A stretch of 64,000 bases of DNA from Gonatopus flavifemur (taxonomy: Eukaryota; Arthropoda; Insecta; Hymenoptera; Dryinidae). Of the stretch, positions 12,601-20,715 are shown in pieces; positions within the stretch are counted from its first letter, which is position 1, and every line of letters begins with the position of its first letter. The position numbers were made by a program, and so were the translations under genes. The notes beneath the pieces were generated by a model, which saw only the letters and a list, made by a program, of their open reading frames with translations, did no database searches and had not been told where the DNA came from. Location of the stretch: contig JAFFJZ010000004.1 of NCBI GenBank assembly GCA_018340375.1, forward strand, positions 20,992,001-21,056,000. Direction: 5' to 3'.

Positions 12601-14822
12601 TTCAATTTGATGATACTCGCAACAATTTATTATCCTTTCAAAGGTCCTAGTTACATCGCCTCCATCAGTTTCATCATGGGTGTCCTACATGGGCCCAAGT
12701 TGGGAATACTATGCAGGCCCCGAAGATGAGTGCGTGAAAATCCTGTCTAGGCCCTATAAAGGTAACCAAAACAGGGTCTGAAATGAAACGAGGACGCCTA
12801 GTTTGGCCCAAACTGCCGTCAAGAATTAATTTCCACACGGGATAACCCATTCCACTTTACTCCTTCGATGTCGGGAGCACCCCGTGATAATCCCAATTCC
12901 CAATAATCAGTACTATCAGTGATGCCATCATTCCCTAGAAAAATCCGTAGCATCTGATGATTGGTCATTTCTTGTACAACCAGCCAATCAGTTTTCAATT
13001 TGGAAAGGAAAGACCAATCACGAAAAATCTACGGATTTTTCTAGGGAATAATGGCATCGCTGAGTACTGTCTCCATTCTCTTCGTTCACTTTTGAGTCTG
13101 CTTTCTCCAACGAATCAACCAAATGTATTCACCTACTCATTCCAGACGAAACAATCATGAAGGGAATGCGGAAACCATGGAAAATATCACAGCGCATGTT
13201 ATACGCAAAACTCAACCGAAGATTGAAATGTATCAAAAAACAATATAATAATTACAAAGTCACGGAGGGCTCTCACGACAAAAACGTAAGTCCGATAAAA
13301 TTCTACATTATTTTTATTGTGATTTGCACGGATCTGGATGTTTGAATTTTTTAAATCCTATGGAGAGTCTTCCACGGGTTCATTGATGGAAAAATTTCTG
13401 GGTTTTCTCATAGCAAAATTATTCAACAGTGGAAGTTATTTTTCTGGATTTTGAGTTTTATGGTCACGAGAGAGATTTCAATTCGGATCATGTGATGCTT
13501 GAATCTAAGATTCAGCCCAAAGTAGCCGACTTTGAGTGTGGAACGAGCACCAAATTCAATCGCCGATCTCATGCAAAAGACGAAGTTTCAATCAGTTTTT
13601 GGATTAAATTGGTGTTGTTTGATATTCGTTCCTTTCTTGGGATTGTTGCAACAGATAAGTGGTGAACGAACTTTCCGTGAAAACCTGGCTGATCGTCTGG
13701 GGTTAGAAGTTGTTTATGAATTATTCGCTGATGAATTTGCTGATCATTACGACGATCCTATACCCGAGTACCGTAATTACACGCGTCGTCAATTATTTTT
13801 CATCTCCTTCTCGAATGTGAGTACAATTACATTACCCAAGCGTGTATTGCCTATAATGACAATGGGCCCCAGGCTGGGTCCATCCTCTTAAACCTAGTAT
13901 TGCGGAATGACGATGGGGCCCATGTTGAGTCAATCTTGGCCCTGTTGTGCTTTCTCATACAATTATGGTTGATAGAAAATGGAAATAATGAATCTTAGTG
14001 CGGGCACATTTGAACTTGCCTCCAATTTGGATCAGTGTTAGGCCAAGATTGGGGTGAATCAATATCCCGAGCATGTGTGTACAATCCTCAGCGTGTATGA
14101 ATTTTGGTCCCACTTTGGTCCAGTCTTAGGCCCATATAGGCACAATGCGGCTCAACACTAAGCCCAAGACTGGGCCAAAATGGGGCTGAAATTCATCGCC
14201 GCTGGGGTAGAATTTGAAGCAATTTCCCAATTTTGAAAACAAAGGAAGGGGCAGTATTGATTGCAGAGTCTGGGTTTATGCTGGGCCCAGGGTGTTACCA
14301 ATCCTCGGGCAAAGAAATACAGCCAAGCTAGGGAAGATGTTATCATCTCAGGGTTGGTCCTATTTGTCTGCCCAGCTTGACCCCACGTTGGGCAGCTTGG
14401 GCACCCACCCTGGGCTTAGATTGGGTCCGCCGTTAATACACACTTGGGTATGGTAAACAGAGTGGAATGAAAATGAGAAAACTTATAAACGTAAATTTCA
14501 GGCAAAGGATGCAGTAATTATTGCAGGGCATGATTTTTAATCTAGATATAAAAATCTTGATCTCAATTCAAAAAGAATATTTCGTTGATTGCAGTTAATG
14601 TGCACCGCTTACTCTCAAGATTATGTAGACAAGGTTATTACGGGACCAAATTCGGTGCATCCGACCGCGAGATGGCGTGTAAATGGCCCTTTGTCACAGA
14701 TGGAATCATTTAGCAGAACGTTCAACTGTTCCATAGGAACAAAAATGAATCCCACCACAAAATGTCCTAATTTATGGGAGACTAAAGACAATGCTTCAGA
14801 AGATCCTCATCAGCATCACTAG
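499..14822 (+). CDS. M13 zinc metallopeptidase (neprilysin-like), gene 1, C-terminal half in nine exons
   Basis: Spliced exons 499-678, 752-819, 4751-4809, 4992-5046, 5144-5173, 8558-8625, 13146-13285, 13655-13816 and 14595-14822 total 990 nt and keep one open frame of 329 codons plus stop. All introns are GT-AG. Order of M13 landmarks: the helical region before the active site (exon 1), the AAYN segment (exon 3), PGVLGYPF (exon 4), the zinc-binding HELGH (exon 6), the CIKKQYNNY segment (exon 7), [10 protein letters not shown] carrying the third zinc ligand E (exon 8), then [11 protein letters not shown] and [11 protein letters not shown] near the C-terminus (exon 9). M13 enzymes are ectoenzymes or secreted endopeptidases that cut short peptides. 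The catalytic residues are present, so activity is plausible. The usual FDxxG after HExxH is not conserved (HAIEWKYE), and a tail ending in HQHH follows the normal C-terminal W. The N-terminal half, and hence any signal or anchor segment, lies left of the window. Confidence 0.9.
752..819 (+). CDS. M13 gene 1, exon b
   Basis: Acceptor aattttcag, donor GTGAGT at 820, length 68, the same as the gene 2 exon at 56015. It encodes [18 protein letters not shown] and onward. Phase 0 entry and phase 2 exit join cleanly to exon c. Confidence 0.8.
928..1050. mobile_element. Short MITE, 'AGCGTGTATGAA' family
   Basis: Imperfect terminal inverted repeats: atccccagcgtgtatgaact at the left and the reverse complement atccctagcatgtatgtacc at the right, with GGCCCA-rich stem sequence between. 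Copies recur at 15181-15280 and 52688-52802, with a partial one near 14090. It lies in the intron between exons b and c. Confidence 0.75.
2298..2715. mobile_element. MITE nested in the hAT element
   Basis: Terminal inverted repeats CCCAGCAAACAAT at the left and AAATTTTTTGCTGGG at the right, with internal AAGAATTC/GAATTCTT-rich arms that pair with each other. No clear target duplication was seen. Confidence 0.6.
3195..3406. mobile_element. MITE with TA duplication, nested in the hAT element
   Basis: The left end CACAGAAAAAAGCATTTTTT and the inverted right end ATAATTTTTTCTGTG are flanked by TA on both sides (3193-3194, 3407-3408). Arms such as gttatttgaat and attcaaataac pair for about 50 bp. 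This is the Tc1/mariner-type signature. Confidence 0.75.
4751..4809 (+). CDS. M13 gene 1, exon c
   Basis: 59-nt exon, acceptor cttgttccag, donor GTGAGT. It encodes [19 protein letters not shown], equivalent to the VNAFY segment of M13 enzymes. Length and phase are identical to the gene 2 exon at 57811. Confidence 0.82.
4992..5046 (+). CDS. M13 gene 1, exon d
   Basis: 55-nt exon, acceptor tttttttcag, donor GTGAGT. It encodes [17 protein letters not shown], equivalent to the conserved FPAGILQPPFF substrate-cleft segment. The gene 2 counterpart at 63459 is the same length. Confidence 0.87.
5144..5173 (+). CDS. M13 gene 1, 30-nt microexon e
   Basis: Acceptor tgatgtcag, donor GTGAGT. It encodes [10 protein letters not shown]. 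The same 30-nt exon exists in gene 2 at 63616 (MSDLDKQLKA). Conservation of so short an exon with its frame supports it. Confidence 0.85.
5573..5774. mobile_element. MITE with CCCAGATA ends
   Basis: CCCAGATAGCAATTTAACCTTG at the left pairs with the right end ACATGTTATCTGGG. Internal words are rich in CAAGCTTGT and TGTCA. It is related in end sequence to the element at 21735-22846 (CCCAGACAGCAC). Confidence 0.55.
5887..6895. repeat. GATATCTT-rich dispersed repeat, long copy
   Basis: About 1 kb of degenerate AAGATATCTTGAAGATAT-like words. The ending section (ggattctggacgacattag at about 6572) recurs at 54449 in the copy at 53700-55140. It lies in the large intron between exons e and f of gene 1. 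Confidence 0.7.
6896..7468. other. Intronic sequence without gene
   Basis: Contains degenerate CCTGATCAGG / TCCTATTAGG words that resemble 41630-41910, suggesting another short MITE family. No exon or RNA gene seen. Confidence 0.4.
7469..8471. mobile_element. 1.0 kb MITE with CCCTAGTGAAAATGG ends and TA duplication
   Basis: The left end CCCTAGTGAAAATGGAGGAT and the inverted right end CTCCATTTTCACTAGGG are flanked by TA (7467-7468, 8472-8473). The interior consists of GGATAGAAATGGAT-type words repeated in both orientations. No ORF. The end motif is shared with smaller palindromes at 15459 and 17477. Confidence 0.8.
8558..8625 (+). CDS. M13 gene 1, exon f with HELGH zinc motif
   Basis: 68-nt exon, acceptor ttgttacag, donor GTAAGT at 8626. 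It encodes [27 protein letters not shown] is the HExxH site: two zinc-ligand histidines and the catalytic glutamate. The choice of the GTAAGT donor gives phase 1, which is what exon g requires. Confidence 0.92.
8700..9060. repeat. Degenerate TTCAGAG minisatellite
   Basis: Irregular tandem words such as ttcagagattttcag and attcagag run for about 350 bp. Two overlapping ORFs rich in F, S and E (8663-8872 and 8869-9069) are translations of this array and have no M13 similarity. Confidence 0.75.
9395..12103 (-). mobile_element. Tigger/pogo DNA transposon, apparently complete
   Basis: Terminal inverted repeats GAGTAATTTCGGGTATTATGG (9395) and its inverse CCATAATACCCGAAACTACTC (ending 12103) are flanked by TA on both sides (9393-9394, 12104-12105). 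Subterminal words of the GCCATATTG / CAATATGGC type recur near both ends and could be transposase-binding sites. It carries one intact transposase ORF on the minus strand and lies in the gene 1 intron between exons f and g. It interrupts an older dispersed repeat seen again at 12106-12850. Confidence 0.9.
9709..11634 (-). CDS. Tigger/pogo-like transposase with C-terminal PHD finger
   Basis: 641 codons without interruption. The start at [15 protein letters not shown] is chosen because a splice acceptor (ttttcttttaag) lies just upstream of the ATG. A donor GTAAGT at about 11900 on the minus strand suggests a 5' UTR intron. Order: N-terminal psq-type helix-turn-helix ([20 protein letters not shown]), a CENP-B/HTH-like DNA-binding region, then a DDE_1 catalytic domain with [18 protein letters not shown] and [15 protein letters not shown] lysine-rich linker follows, then a C-terminal Cys/His cluster ([26 protein letters not shown]) with C4HC3 PHD spacing. 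The intact reading frame suggests recent activity or recent insertion. Function: transposition, or a domesticated chromatin protein if conserved elsewhere. Confidence 0.93.
   Translation of the reverse strand: MAPRKPIPQRQRQTWCEESMKKAIEDVRNKKMGSLKASKLYKVPRTTLRRLAAKVDVSAEEATCAKLGRKPTLPQELEKQLVQYVFTMEAKLFGLVRKDVMSLAYQLAIKNNITHTFSAKNKSAGKDWLKSFSERHPELSFRRPTGTSFARAKGFNKESVNHLFDLYEELIDNYKFSTEKIYNVDETGISVVPSQMLQVLSQKGKRQIGCLTSAERGSSITCVLSMSAGGSFVPPMIIFPRKRSHPLLMEGAPPGAIHECHPSGWIQTNLFTKWFQHFIQHVKPSEESPVLLILDGHTSHTRNLELIDLARNNHVHSLSIPPHSSHKIQPLDKSFMGPLKKHVSDEIKSWVRNNTRPLTQYDMMEVFVRAYLRTQSGEIAVNGFRATGLYPIDRNVFKDYDSIDMDDDEYRISNQENIIPEPTTSSIPAIENDTFDVTHSINEPDMSKATANDATLAVRNQSKAPPGSFEKDVAPVATSSQSSTSKDNNFITPFQLSPIPEIAPRKATNRGRRATKLTLLTSSPYKNELLDSLKKKQDRIEKTMNKAKKGKGKGKKTKSKSKEVQMSSSEEENESLYDDSSDESPDRSNVSDAKCLYCEGLYSMDNRGEPWIQCLCCKLWAHEDCSGVETDVFFCEFCSAK
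12106..12850. repeat. Dispersed repeat, copy also at 21110-21570
   Basis: Shares with 21110-21570 words such as catatggggccaagctgc, ctacagcctgcatag and ggacgcctagtttggccc, ending in aattaatttccacacggga. The left edge continues at 9370-9392 on the other side of the Tigger element, so Tigger inserted into it. Confidence 0.65.
12908..13069. mobile_element. Short palindromic MITE
   Basis: Arms of about 45 bp: CAGTACTATCAGTGATGCCA at the left and TGGCATCGCTGAGTACTG at the right, including the paired inner words ctagaaaaatccgtag and ctacggatttttctag. It ends only about 75 bp before the exon g acceptor. Confidence 0.75.
13146..13285 (+). CDS. M13 gene 1, exon g
   Basis: 140-nt exon, acceptor cattccag, donor GTAAGT. 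It encodes [20 protein letters not shown] and, after a basic stretch, CIKKQYNNY, which corresponds to the conserved C..QY..Y of M13 proteins between HExxH and the ExxxD motif. The WW pair and FDxxG of typical members are missing, which marks a divergent paralogue. Confidence 0.85.
13655..13816 (+). CDS. M13 gene 1, exon h with ExxAD zinc-ligand motif
   Basis: 162-nt exon, acceptor gttgcaacag, donor GTGAGT. It encodes [17 protein letters not shown], equivalent to the GENIADNGGL motif that supplies the third zinc ligand (E) and the supporting D, and ends with [11 protein letters not shown] (family QLFFLSFA). Confidence 0.9.
13817..14594. repeat. Intron of gene 1 with GGCCCA-rich MITE remnants
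   Basis: Several stretches of tgggcccca / ttgggtcc words, and a partial AGCGTGTATGAA MITE end near 14092. The ORFs here run across repeats and show no protein similarity that I recognise. Confidence 0.5.
14595..14822 (+). CDS. M13 gene 1, terminal exon i
   Basis: Acceptor tgattgcag, phase 0, stop TAG at 14820. It encodes [17 protein letters not shown], then [16 protein letters not shown] (the H and R align with the transition-state histidine and an arginine of neprilysin), then [11 protein letters not shown] (family MNP..KC.VW). About 15 extra residues ending in HQHH follow the terminal W. Confidence 0.9.
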   Translation, partial: LMCTAYSQDYVDKVITGPNSVHPTARWRVNGPLSQMESFSRTFNCSIGTKMNPTTKCPNLWETKDNASEDPHQHH

Positions 14823-15018
14823 CAACCTGGAAAGAAAATGGAATGAAACATTGATATTCTTACTGGAAAACTTTTTCAGTAAATCAGAAACAGTAAGGTC
14901 TCACGTTTTATCAGAGAAAGACGAAGAGATGACTTATCTTGTGTAATCTTCTTTATGTTTTACATGTAAAGGATATATTGATTCTGTGTAATCTTCATAT
15001 GAAAAATATATTCATGCT

Positions 15019-15024
15019 AATAAA
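15019..15024 (+). terminator. Poly(A) signal AATAAA of M13 gene 1
   Basis: Canonical AATAAA about 200 bp after the stop codon at 14822, in AT-rich sequence with no intervening exon. A reasonable 3' end for the gene 1 transcript. Confidence 0.6.
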
Positions 15025-15180
15025 TCTATACAGTGAGCTGTGTGAGTTACATATTCTCCATAAGTTATCCCGGTGATAGATCCAGCAATTTTCTATTTCT
15101 TTATGCGTCCATTTGAAATGCAGAGTGAGGACCCTTTCTTAACCTGCACTGCAATATTTTGGAAACATTGTAATATCGCT

Positions 15181-15280
15181 ACTCCAGCGTGTATGAACCC
15201 TGGCCCAGTTTTGGGTCCATATTGTCAGGATGGAAACCATGCTAGGTTAGGGTGGGCATTGTACATACATGCTAAGGTAG
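15181..15280. mobile_element. MITE, 'AGCGTGTATGAA' family, copy 2
   Basis: Left end actccagcgtgtatgaacc and inverted right end gtacatacatgctaagg, as in the copies at 928 and 52688. Confidence 0.7.
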
Positions 15281-15458
15281 AGTATTCTTAAACATCACCG
15301 GGAGATACCATCAACATCTTTGGAACGTCTTCTGAAACATTAGAATGTTCTAAAAATGTTTCGAGACGTTTAGAAAACATCGCATGTACTATATATACCA
15401 GGGATGTACAAATGTCCAGTAAGTCTTATTTAGGTTTCCATGGAACGTTTATGTACAA

Positions 15459-15616
15459 CCCTGGTGAAAACGCGGATAGATTCGGACAAAAATTCGCTGA
15501 TGGATACAAATATAGGATTGAAACGAATCAAAGTGGATTGTATTTCTATCCGTTTCAATCCTATTCTTGTATCCATCTGCAAATTTGTATCTGAAACTAT
15601 CCGCGTTTTTACCAGG
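15459..15616. mobile_element. Palindromic MITE with CCTGGTGAAAAC ends
   Basis: Nearly perfect hairpin: CCTGGTGAAAACGCGGATAG at the left pairs with CTATCCGCGTTTTTACCAGG at the right. Inner arms ggattgaaac and gtttcaatcc also pair. ORFs on both strands across it are artefacts of the palindrome. Confidence 0.8.
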
Positions 15617-15802
15617 AAATGAGAATTTGTTAATGATCAAACTTGTGCCAAATCTTTGAATATTCTTCATTTCACGGAGATGCAAATCAATTGCAGTGAA
15701 GCCTGCATCGATAAATCCGATAAATTACATTCGCATCTGTTTCATACACTGCATGCAGTGAACTGTTGTTTCACGTCAATTTTGAGGTTATGTGAATCTT
15801 GA

Positions 15803-17243
15803 CCCATTAGGTCCCAAACGGACGCTTTGTCAAGGCTTTCTTCAACGCATTGTCTTTTCCACAATATCGCCACACAAAAATTTTAGAATAGGTATGACTA
15901 ACGCAAAATTGTCTGGAATTTCCAAATGTGTCATCAGAATTTCTCAAAAAAACGATCCAAAAAAGTTACGTTGGTTCATAAACAAAACAAAGCACGGATT
16001 TTTCCATTCAAACAATTTGTTCTATTGACATTTTCGCATCGAAAATGGAAGAGGATATCTTTGAGGATTAAAAATCTTGCGTCCATGGACCCCAAACTTC
16101 GAGATCTGAGTATTTCAAAATTCAAGATGGCGAATTCGAAATATTGGCTCGAAGCCGAAAATGTCACCTTATGTTTCCATTTTCTGAGCATGAAATTACT
16201 TTCGATCATTTTCCTTGGCAAACTTTATATACAGGGGTTTTTTGGGTCGCTGATTATGAATCTTCCGTCAGATTTTCTGAATACAAGATGGCGGATCTAA
16301 TATTGCGGATGAAAATTTTTAAATTGCTCTGTTTTGCATGAAAATTTGTATGCAGGGGTTCTTTGAGTCGCTGATTAAGAATTTCTCGTCAGATTTCCCG
16401 GATTGAAGATGGAAATGATACAGTCAAATCATACCCTGAAAGGGAAAACTCTCGGCAACAATGAAGTGTTCAGTTAAATAGTCGCAACAAAATATTCAAT
16501 TGATTTGAATAAAAGTGCATAAAATCAATTAAATATTCGTCTAGTTGAATAAACATTTAATATGCTATGAAATGTTCCTTCAAGAAGAATGGATATATAA
16601 TTGATTCAATAAAAATGTATTCAAATCAATCGAATATTTTGTTGCGACTATTCAACTAAACACTTCATCAATGCCGGGAATTTTTTTCTCAGGGTATAAT
16701 TTGACTGTATTGTGTCAATTTCGAGAATTTGTATCGGCCATATTGGATCCGCCATCTTGAATTCGGAAAATTTGATGAAAGATTCATAATCAGCGACCCA
16801 AAAAACACCTTTATACAACGTTTGCCAAGAAGAGTGATCGAAAGAAATTTCATGCTCAGATAATTGAAAGATAGGGTGACATTTTCGGGTCGAGCCAATA
16901 TTTCGAATTCGCTATCTTGAATTTTGAAATAGTTACGCACACATCTTGAAGTTTGGGGTCCATGGACGCAAGATTTTCAATCCTCAAAGATATCCTGTTC
17001 CATTTTTGATGCGAAAATGTCAATAGAACGAATTGTTTGAATGGAAAAATCCGTTTTTTTGTCTATAAACCAATGTAACTTTTTTTTGGATCGCGCTTTT
17101 GAGAAATTCTGATGACACATTTGGGAAGTTCAGACAATTTTACGTTAGACATACCTTTTCTGAACATTTTTTTGTGGCCATATTGTGGAAAAGACATGCG
17201 TTGAAAAAAGCTTTGAAGAAGCGTCCTTTGGGATTTAATGGGT
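15803..17243. mobile_element. Long-arm fold-back element, 1.4 kb
   Basis: The left arm (15803 to about 16430) and right arm (about 16695-17243) are inverted copies over roughly 550 bp. Ends are CCCATTAGGTCCCAAACGGA and the inverse of TCCTTTGGGATTTAATGGG. Shared arm words include tcaagatggcgaattcg and tggaccccaaacttc. No transposase coding was recognised, so it is non-autonomous. A younger MITE sits at its centre (16434-16694). Confidence 0.8.
16434..16694. mobile_element. MITE with TA duplication at the centre of the fold-back element
   Basis: The left end CCCTGAAAGGGAAAACTCTC and right end GGGAATTTTTTTCTCAGGG are flanked by TA (16432-16433, 16695-16696). The inner arms aatagtcgcaacaaaatatt and aatattttgttgcgactatt pair. 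Confidence 0.8.
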
Positions 17244-18076
17244 TAATATATTGACTTAATTCTTGATAATTTATATTCTGCCAATAGTTTTGAACTTACG
17301 GAATCACATATTTCCAATTATTCAATACGAAACATATTTTCCTGGTTGTTTGATACTTCTTCCCTAGTAAGACCATAAATATACATTTGTGTGGGCTAGA
17401 GATAAAATACTTGGTTTTTATATAACGTCTCGAGAACGTTCTGAAGACGTACCATAGCATGCGTCAAAAATGTTCCCAAAACCCCTGGTGAAAATGAAGC
17501 GTATACACAAAGCGAGAAGGAAACATATACGAAGCGAAAAACGTTTCAACTCTTTCTTTCTGAAGCGTATGGAACCCGCTTGCTGGAAAATCATCGAATC
17601 ATACGTTCTGTATACGTTTCATGAACTTCCGATCCCGTTTTGCATATGCTTCATGCAACGTATTGGGTATGGGAATGAGTTTCCGCCCTTTTTCAAGCAA
17701 AGTTGATTCTTATTCAAACAATGGATTATTACATAATGTTATTCAAAGTATGCACCATTGGAAGCGACCACTTTTGCCCATCTTCCAGGCAGCATACGGA
17801 TCCCTCGGAGAAAAAAAGCAGGTTCTTTTGACTCGATCCATTCATTGAGCCATTCTTCGACACTTTCGTAAGAAGTAAACCGCTCTCCAGTAATAGATCG
17901 GAATAGATGATGATCCGAAGGCGCAATGTCTGGGGAATACGGCGGGTGGGGCAAGATTTCCCAATTCACTCCTTCCAAATATTTTTCAACAGGTTGAGCA
18001 ACATGTGGGCTAGCATTATCATGCAGCAAGATAAGTTTATCATGTCTACCGTCCCATTCCGGTCGTTTTCCTTTTA

Positions 18077-19369
18077 CGAGGGTGGATTGATAAGTTTCCG
18101 GCCTGACCAAGAGATGGCGCCACTAGGCCTACCTTGAGGTGGCGTTCTATAGTACCATCCTTAGATAGCTTGTAGCTATAGTTTCAGTCCGATCGCCATG
18201 TTAGTTTAGTTTTGAGAGCACGCTGACCAAGACGCCACTGTGTTTTTCGTAAAAATGGAAAAGCTGGAAAATCGTGCTGTCATCAAATACTTTTATTTGA
18301 AGGGGTTAACGCCGAAGGAAATTAAAGAAGAGATGGACTCAACACTGGGGACATCCTCCCCATCATATTCAACCGTTAAGCAGAGGGTTTCCGAGTTTAA
18401 AAAGGGTCGTGTGAGCACCTCTGATGAGCCTCGCTCAGGACGCCCCATTGAGGTCACAACTCCAGATATGATCGAAAAAATCCATCAAATAGTGCTGAAA
18501 GATCGCAGATTAAAAGTTCGTGAGATAGCTGAGACCTGTAAGATGTCATATAAACGTGTACAAAATATTTTGCACCAACATTTGTATATGGAAAAGCTCT
18601 GTGCAAGATGGGTGCCGCGTTTGCTGACAGTCGACCAAAAATTGATTCGAAAGAACATTTCTACCGCCAATTTGGCGTTGTATAAGCGTAATCCAAGCGA
18701 ATTTTTGCGTCGATTCGTAACCGTTGACGAAACTTGGGTCCACCACTACACTCCTGAAACCAAAGAACAGTCTAAACAGTGGATTGGACCAGGGGAACCA
18801 ACTCCAAAGAAGGCAAAAACAATTTTTTCGGCGAACACGGTTATGGCTACTGTTTTTTGGGATGCAAGAGTATTATATACATTGATTACCTTGAAAAGGG
18901 TAAAACTATCACTGGTCAATACTACGCAGACTTATTGCAACGTTTGAGCCACGAAGTGAAAATTAAACGACCTCATCTGGCGAAGAAAAAAATCTTGTTT
19001 CATCACGATAACGCACCAGCGCACACGTCAATCGTTGCGATGGCTAAAATCAACGATCTGAAGTTTGAATTAATGCCGCACCCTCCCTACTCTCCAGACC
19101 TAGCCCCGAGTGACTATTATCTGTTTCTCAACCCCAAAAAATGGCTTGGCGGTAAGAGATTTGCGGACAATGAAGAAGTAATCGAAGCTGTAAATGGGTA
19201 TTTTGAGGAGCTTGACGAATCAGTCTATAGAGATGGCATTACTAGACTAGAACACCGCTATGAGAAATGTATCAGCCTTGGAGGAGATTATGTTGAGAAA
19301 TAAAAAAAAAAAAATTCTTAAAAACGTTGTTTTTCTTGGTCAGGCCGGAAACTTATCAATCCACCCTCG
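18077..19369 (+). mobile_element. Mariner B (plus strand), inserted into mariner A
   Basis: The near-perfect terminal repeats CGAGGGTGGATTGATAAGTT and the inverse AACTTATCAATCCACCCTCG are flanked by TA (18075-18076, 19370-19371). The length is 1293 bp. Good end identity indicates a fairly young insertion. Confidence 0.93.
18255..19303 (+). pseudogene. Mariner B transposase with one frameshift
   Basis: Starts MEKLENRAVIKYFYLKGL. The N-terminal HTH region is followed by a GRP linker (SGRPIEV), then FVTVDETWVHHY (D1). A 1-bp loss near 18870 shifts the frame. The rest reads IYIDYLEKGKTITG, ILFHHDNAPAHTS (D2) and YSPDLAPSDYYLF (D3), with 34 residues between D2 and D3, so it is a DD34D mariner. 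It stops at 19303. Otherwise nearly full length (about 345 residues). Confidence 0.9.
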
Positions 19370-20312
19370 TAGAGCTCGATTCAAACGTATTAGCTGTAGT
19401 CTGTAACGATCGCCAGTGATTGTTTCTGACGGTTTAAGGAGTCATAATAAATGACACCTTTCTGATCCCACCAGATGCACAACATAATCTTTGAAGCGTG
19501 GAATTTGTTTTCGGTGTCGATGGACCTCGTACACCTGGCATCCCCCAACTTTTTCAACGCTTAGGATTATCGTAATAGATCCATTTTTCATCGCCAGTGC
19601 CAATGCGATGCGGAACACTCTTTTCTGCCATTCAAGAAGCATCTCGCACGTCACCAAACGTCTCTCGATATATCTCTCCTTTAATTGATGCGGCACCCAA
19701 TTACCTGCTTTTTAGACCATTCCCATCTTATGCAAGCGTTTACCGACGGTCGCCCTGTCAACACTCGACTCTTCGGACAACTCATCTAAGGTTCGACATG
19801 CATCTCCATTCAATAATTGTTCCAGTTCTACATCTTCGAATTTTTTCGGTGCCCTTCCGCGGTCTTCATCACCCACGTCAAAATCGCCACTTTGGAATCG
19901 TCGAAACCACTCTTTACAAGTTGTATTAGACGGAGCGTGATCACCGGGAATATTGCACAGTACACGATACGTTTCAGCGCCACTTTTCTTCGAAATGAAA
20001 TAATGAAGCATAACTCCGCGCAAATGCTGTTTTGTCGGGACAAACGTTGTTATTTTTGACACCCGATAAAAAATGATGTTTACGCTTGTAACAAATGTCA
20101 CTTACCGCAATCGACACCTCACATATACACTTCCAAATCACAAGTATAGCACTTGAGTGAACTCAAATATAGTATCAACAGCAACACTCTTTCCAAGAGG
20201 GTGGAAACTTATTCCCATACCCCATAATAGTAGGTTATATGGAGCGTATGCGAGTCAGAACTAATCTGACTTCAAATAACATCTTTCAACGATCGATGTC
20301 AACGACGATCCA

Positions 20313-20385
20313 TGGCTTAGTGGATGAGACCCTACCAAAGTGAACGTCACCGGTTCGATTCCCACCACACGGTTCAATTTTCTTG
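20313..20385 (+). promoter_or_regulatory. tRNA-like A and B boxes, probable SINE head
   Basis: TGGCTTAGTGGATGAGACC resembles a pol III A box, and GGTTCGATTCC about 37 bp later is a good B box. There is no matching acceptor stem on the 5' side, so this is not a functional tRNA. A tRNA-derived SINE is more likely. Confidence 0.5.
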
Positions 20386-20586
20386 TCTAGATTCCTCGAA
20401 TTTTTCCCGCTTTCTTTCTTCCAATCCCCGTTCCACATACTCTTTGAATCCTTTCCATTCAAGCTTCGTATACTTTTCATTAACGCTTCTGTTACCCTTC
20501 ATCATACGCTTCGTTTACTCTTCCCTCTCGCTCCCATTTCCACCAGGGACGTGTTCCCCAACACATTGAATGAATGTTTTCCTAAG

Positions 20587-20715
20587 AGGATGGGGGCCAA
20601 ATCAACGAAAAGACAAGTCAACGAAATTAGTGTTTGAAAAGAGAGAGTGTGACGTATCTCTCTTTTCAACAAACTTTTCGTTGATTTGGTTTTTCGTTAA
20701 TTTGGCCCCCATCCT
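20587..20715. mobile_element. 129-bp hairpin MITE with CCTAAG duplication
   Basis: AGGATGGGGGCCAAATCAACG at the left pairs with ATTTGGCCCCCATCCT at the right, with inner cgaaaag / cttttcg pairing. The hexamer CCTAAG flanks both sides directly (20581-20586 and 20716-20721). Confidence 0.8.

Larger units (their letters stand above)
17739..20060 (-). pseudogene. Mariner A transposase, broken by insertion and frameshifts
   Basis: The N-terminal part on the minus strand (about 20060-19712) includes FVPTKQHLRGVMLHYFISKK and a WFRRFQSGDFDV segment. The middle (19696-19442, shifted frame) includes RRLVTCEMLLEWQKR. The C-terminal part (18110-17739) includes LLHDNASPHVAQPVEKYLEG and HPPYSPDIAPSD, ending GAYFE. 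Catalytic D2 and D3 are visible with the mariner DD34D arrangement. Mariner B separates the middle and C-terminal parts, and there are frameshifts besides, so it is inactive. Confidence 0.88.
17663..20224 (-). mobile_element. Mariner A (minus strand), interrupted by mariner B
   Basis: Inverted ends TTGGGTATGGGAATGAGTTTCC and the inverse of GGAAACTTATTCCCATACCCCA are flanked by TA (17661-17662, 20225-20226). Removing the 1.3 kb insertion leaves about 1.27 kb, a normal mariner length. It holds a broken transposase. Confidence 0.88.
17477..20549. mobile_element. MITE split by nested mariner elements
   Basis: The left part (17477-17662) begins CCCCTGGTGAAAATGAAGCG and carries GAAGCGTATAC words. 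The right part (20227-20549) ends CCATTTCCACCAGGG with inverted words such as GTATACTTTTC and ACGCTTC. An inverted relative of the left part lies at 20930-21100. The two mariners at 17663-20224 sit inside it. Confidence 0.6.

Noticed and set aside
20313..20385. Functional tRNA gene
   Set aside because: A and B boxes exist but no acceptor stem pairs. Kept only as a SINE-like promoter.
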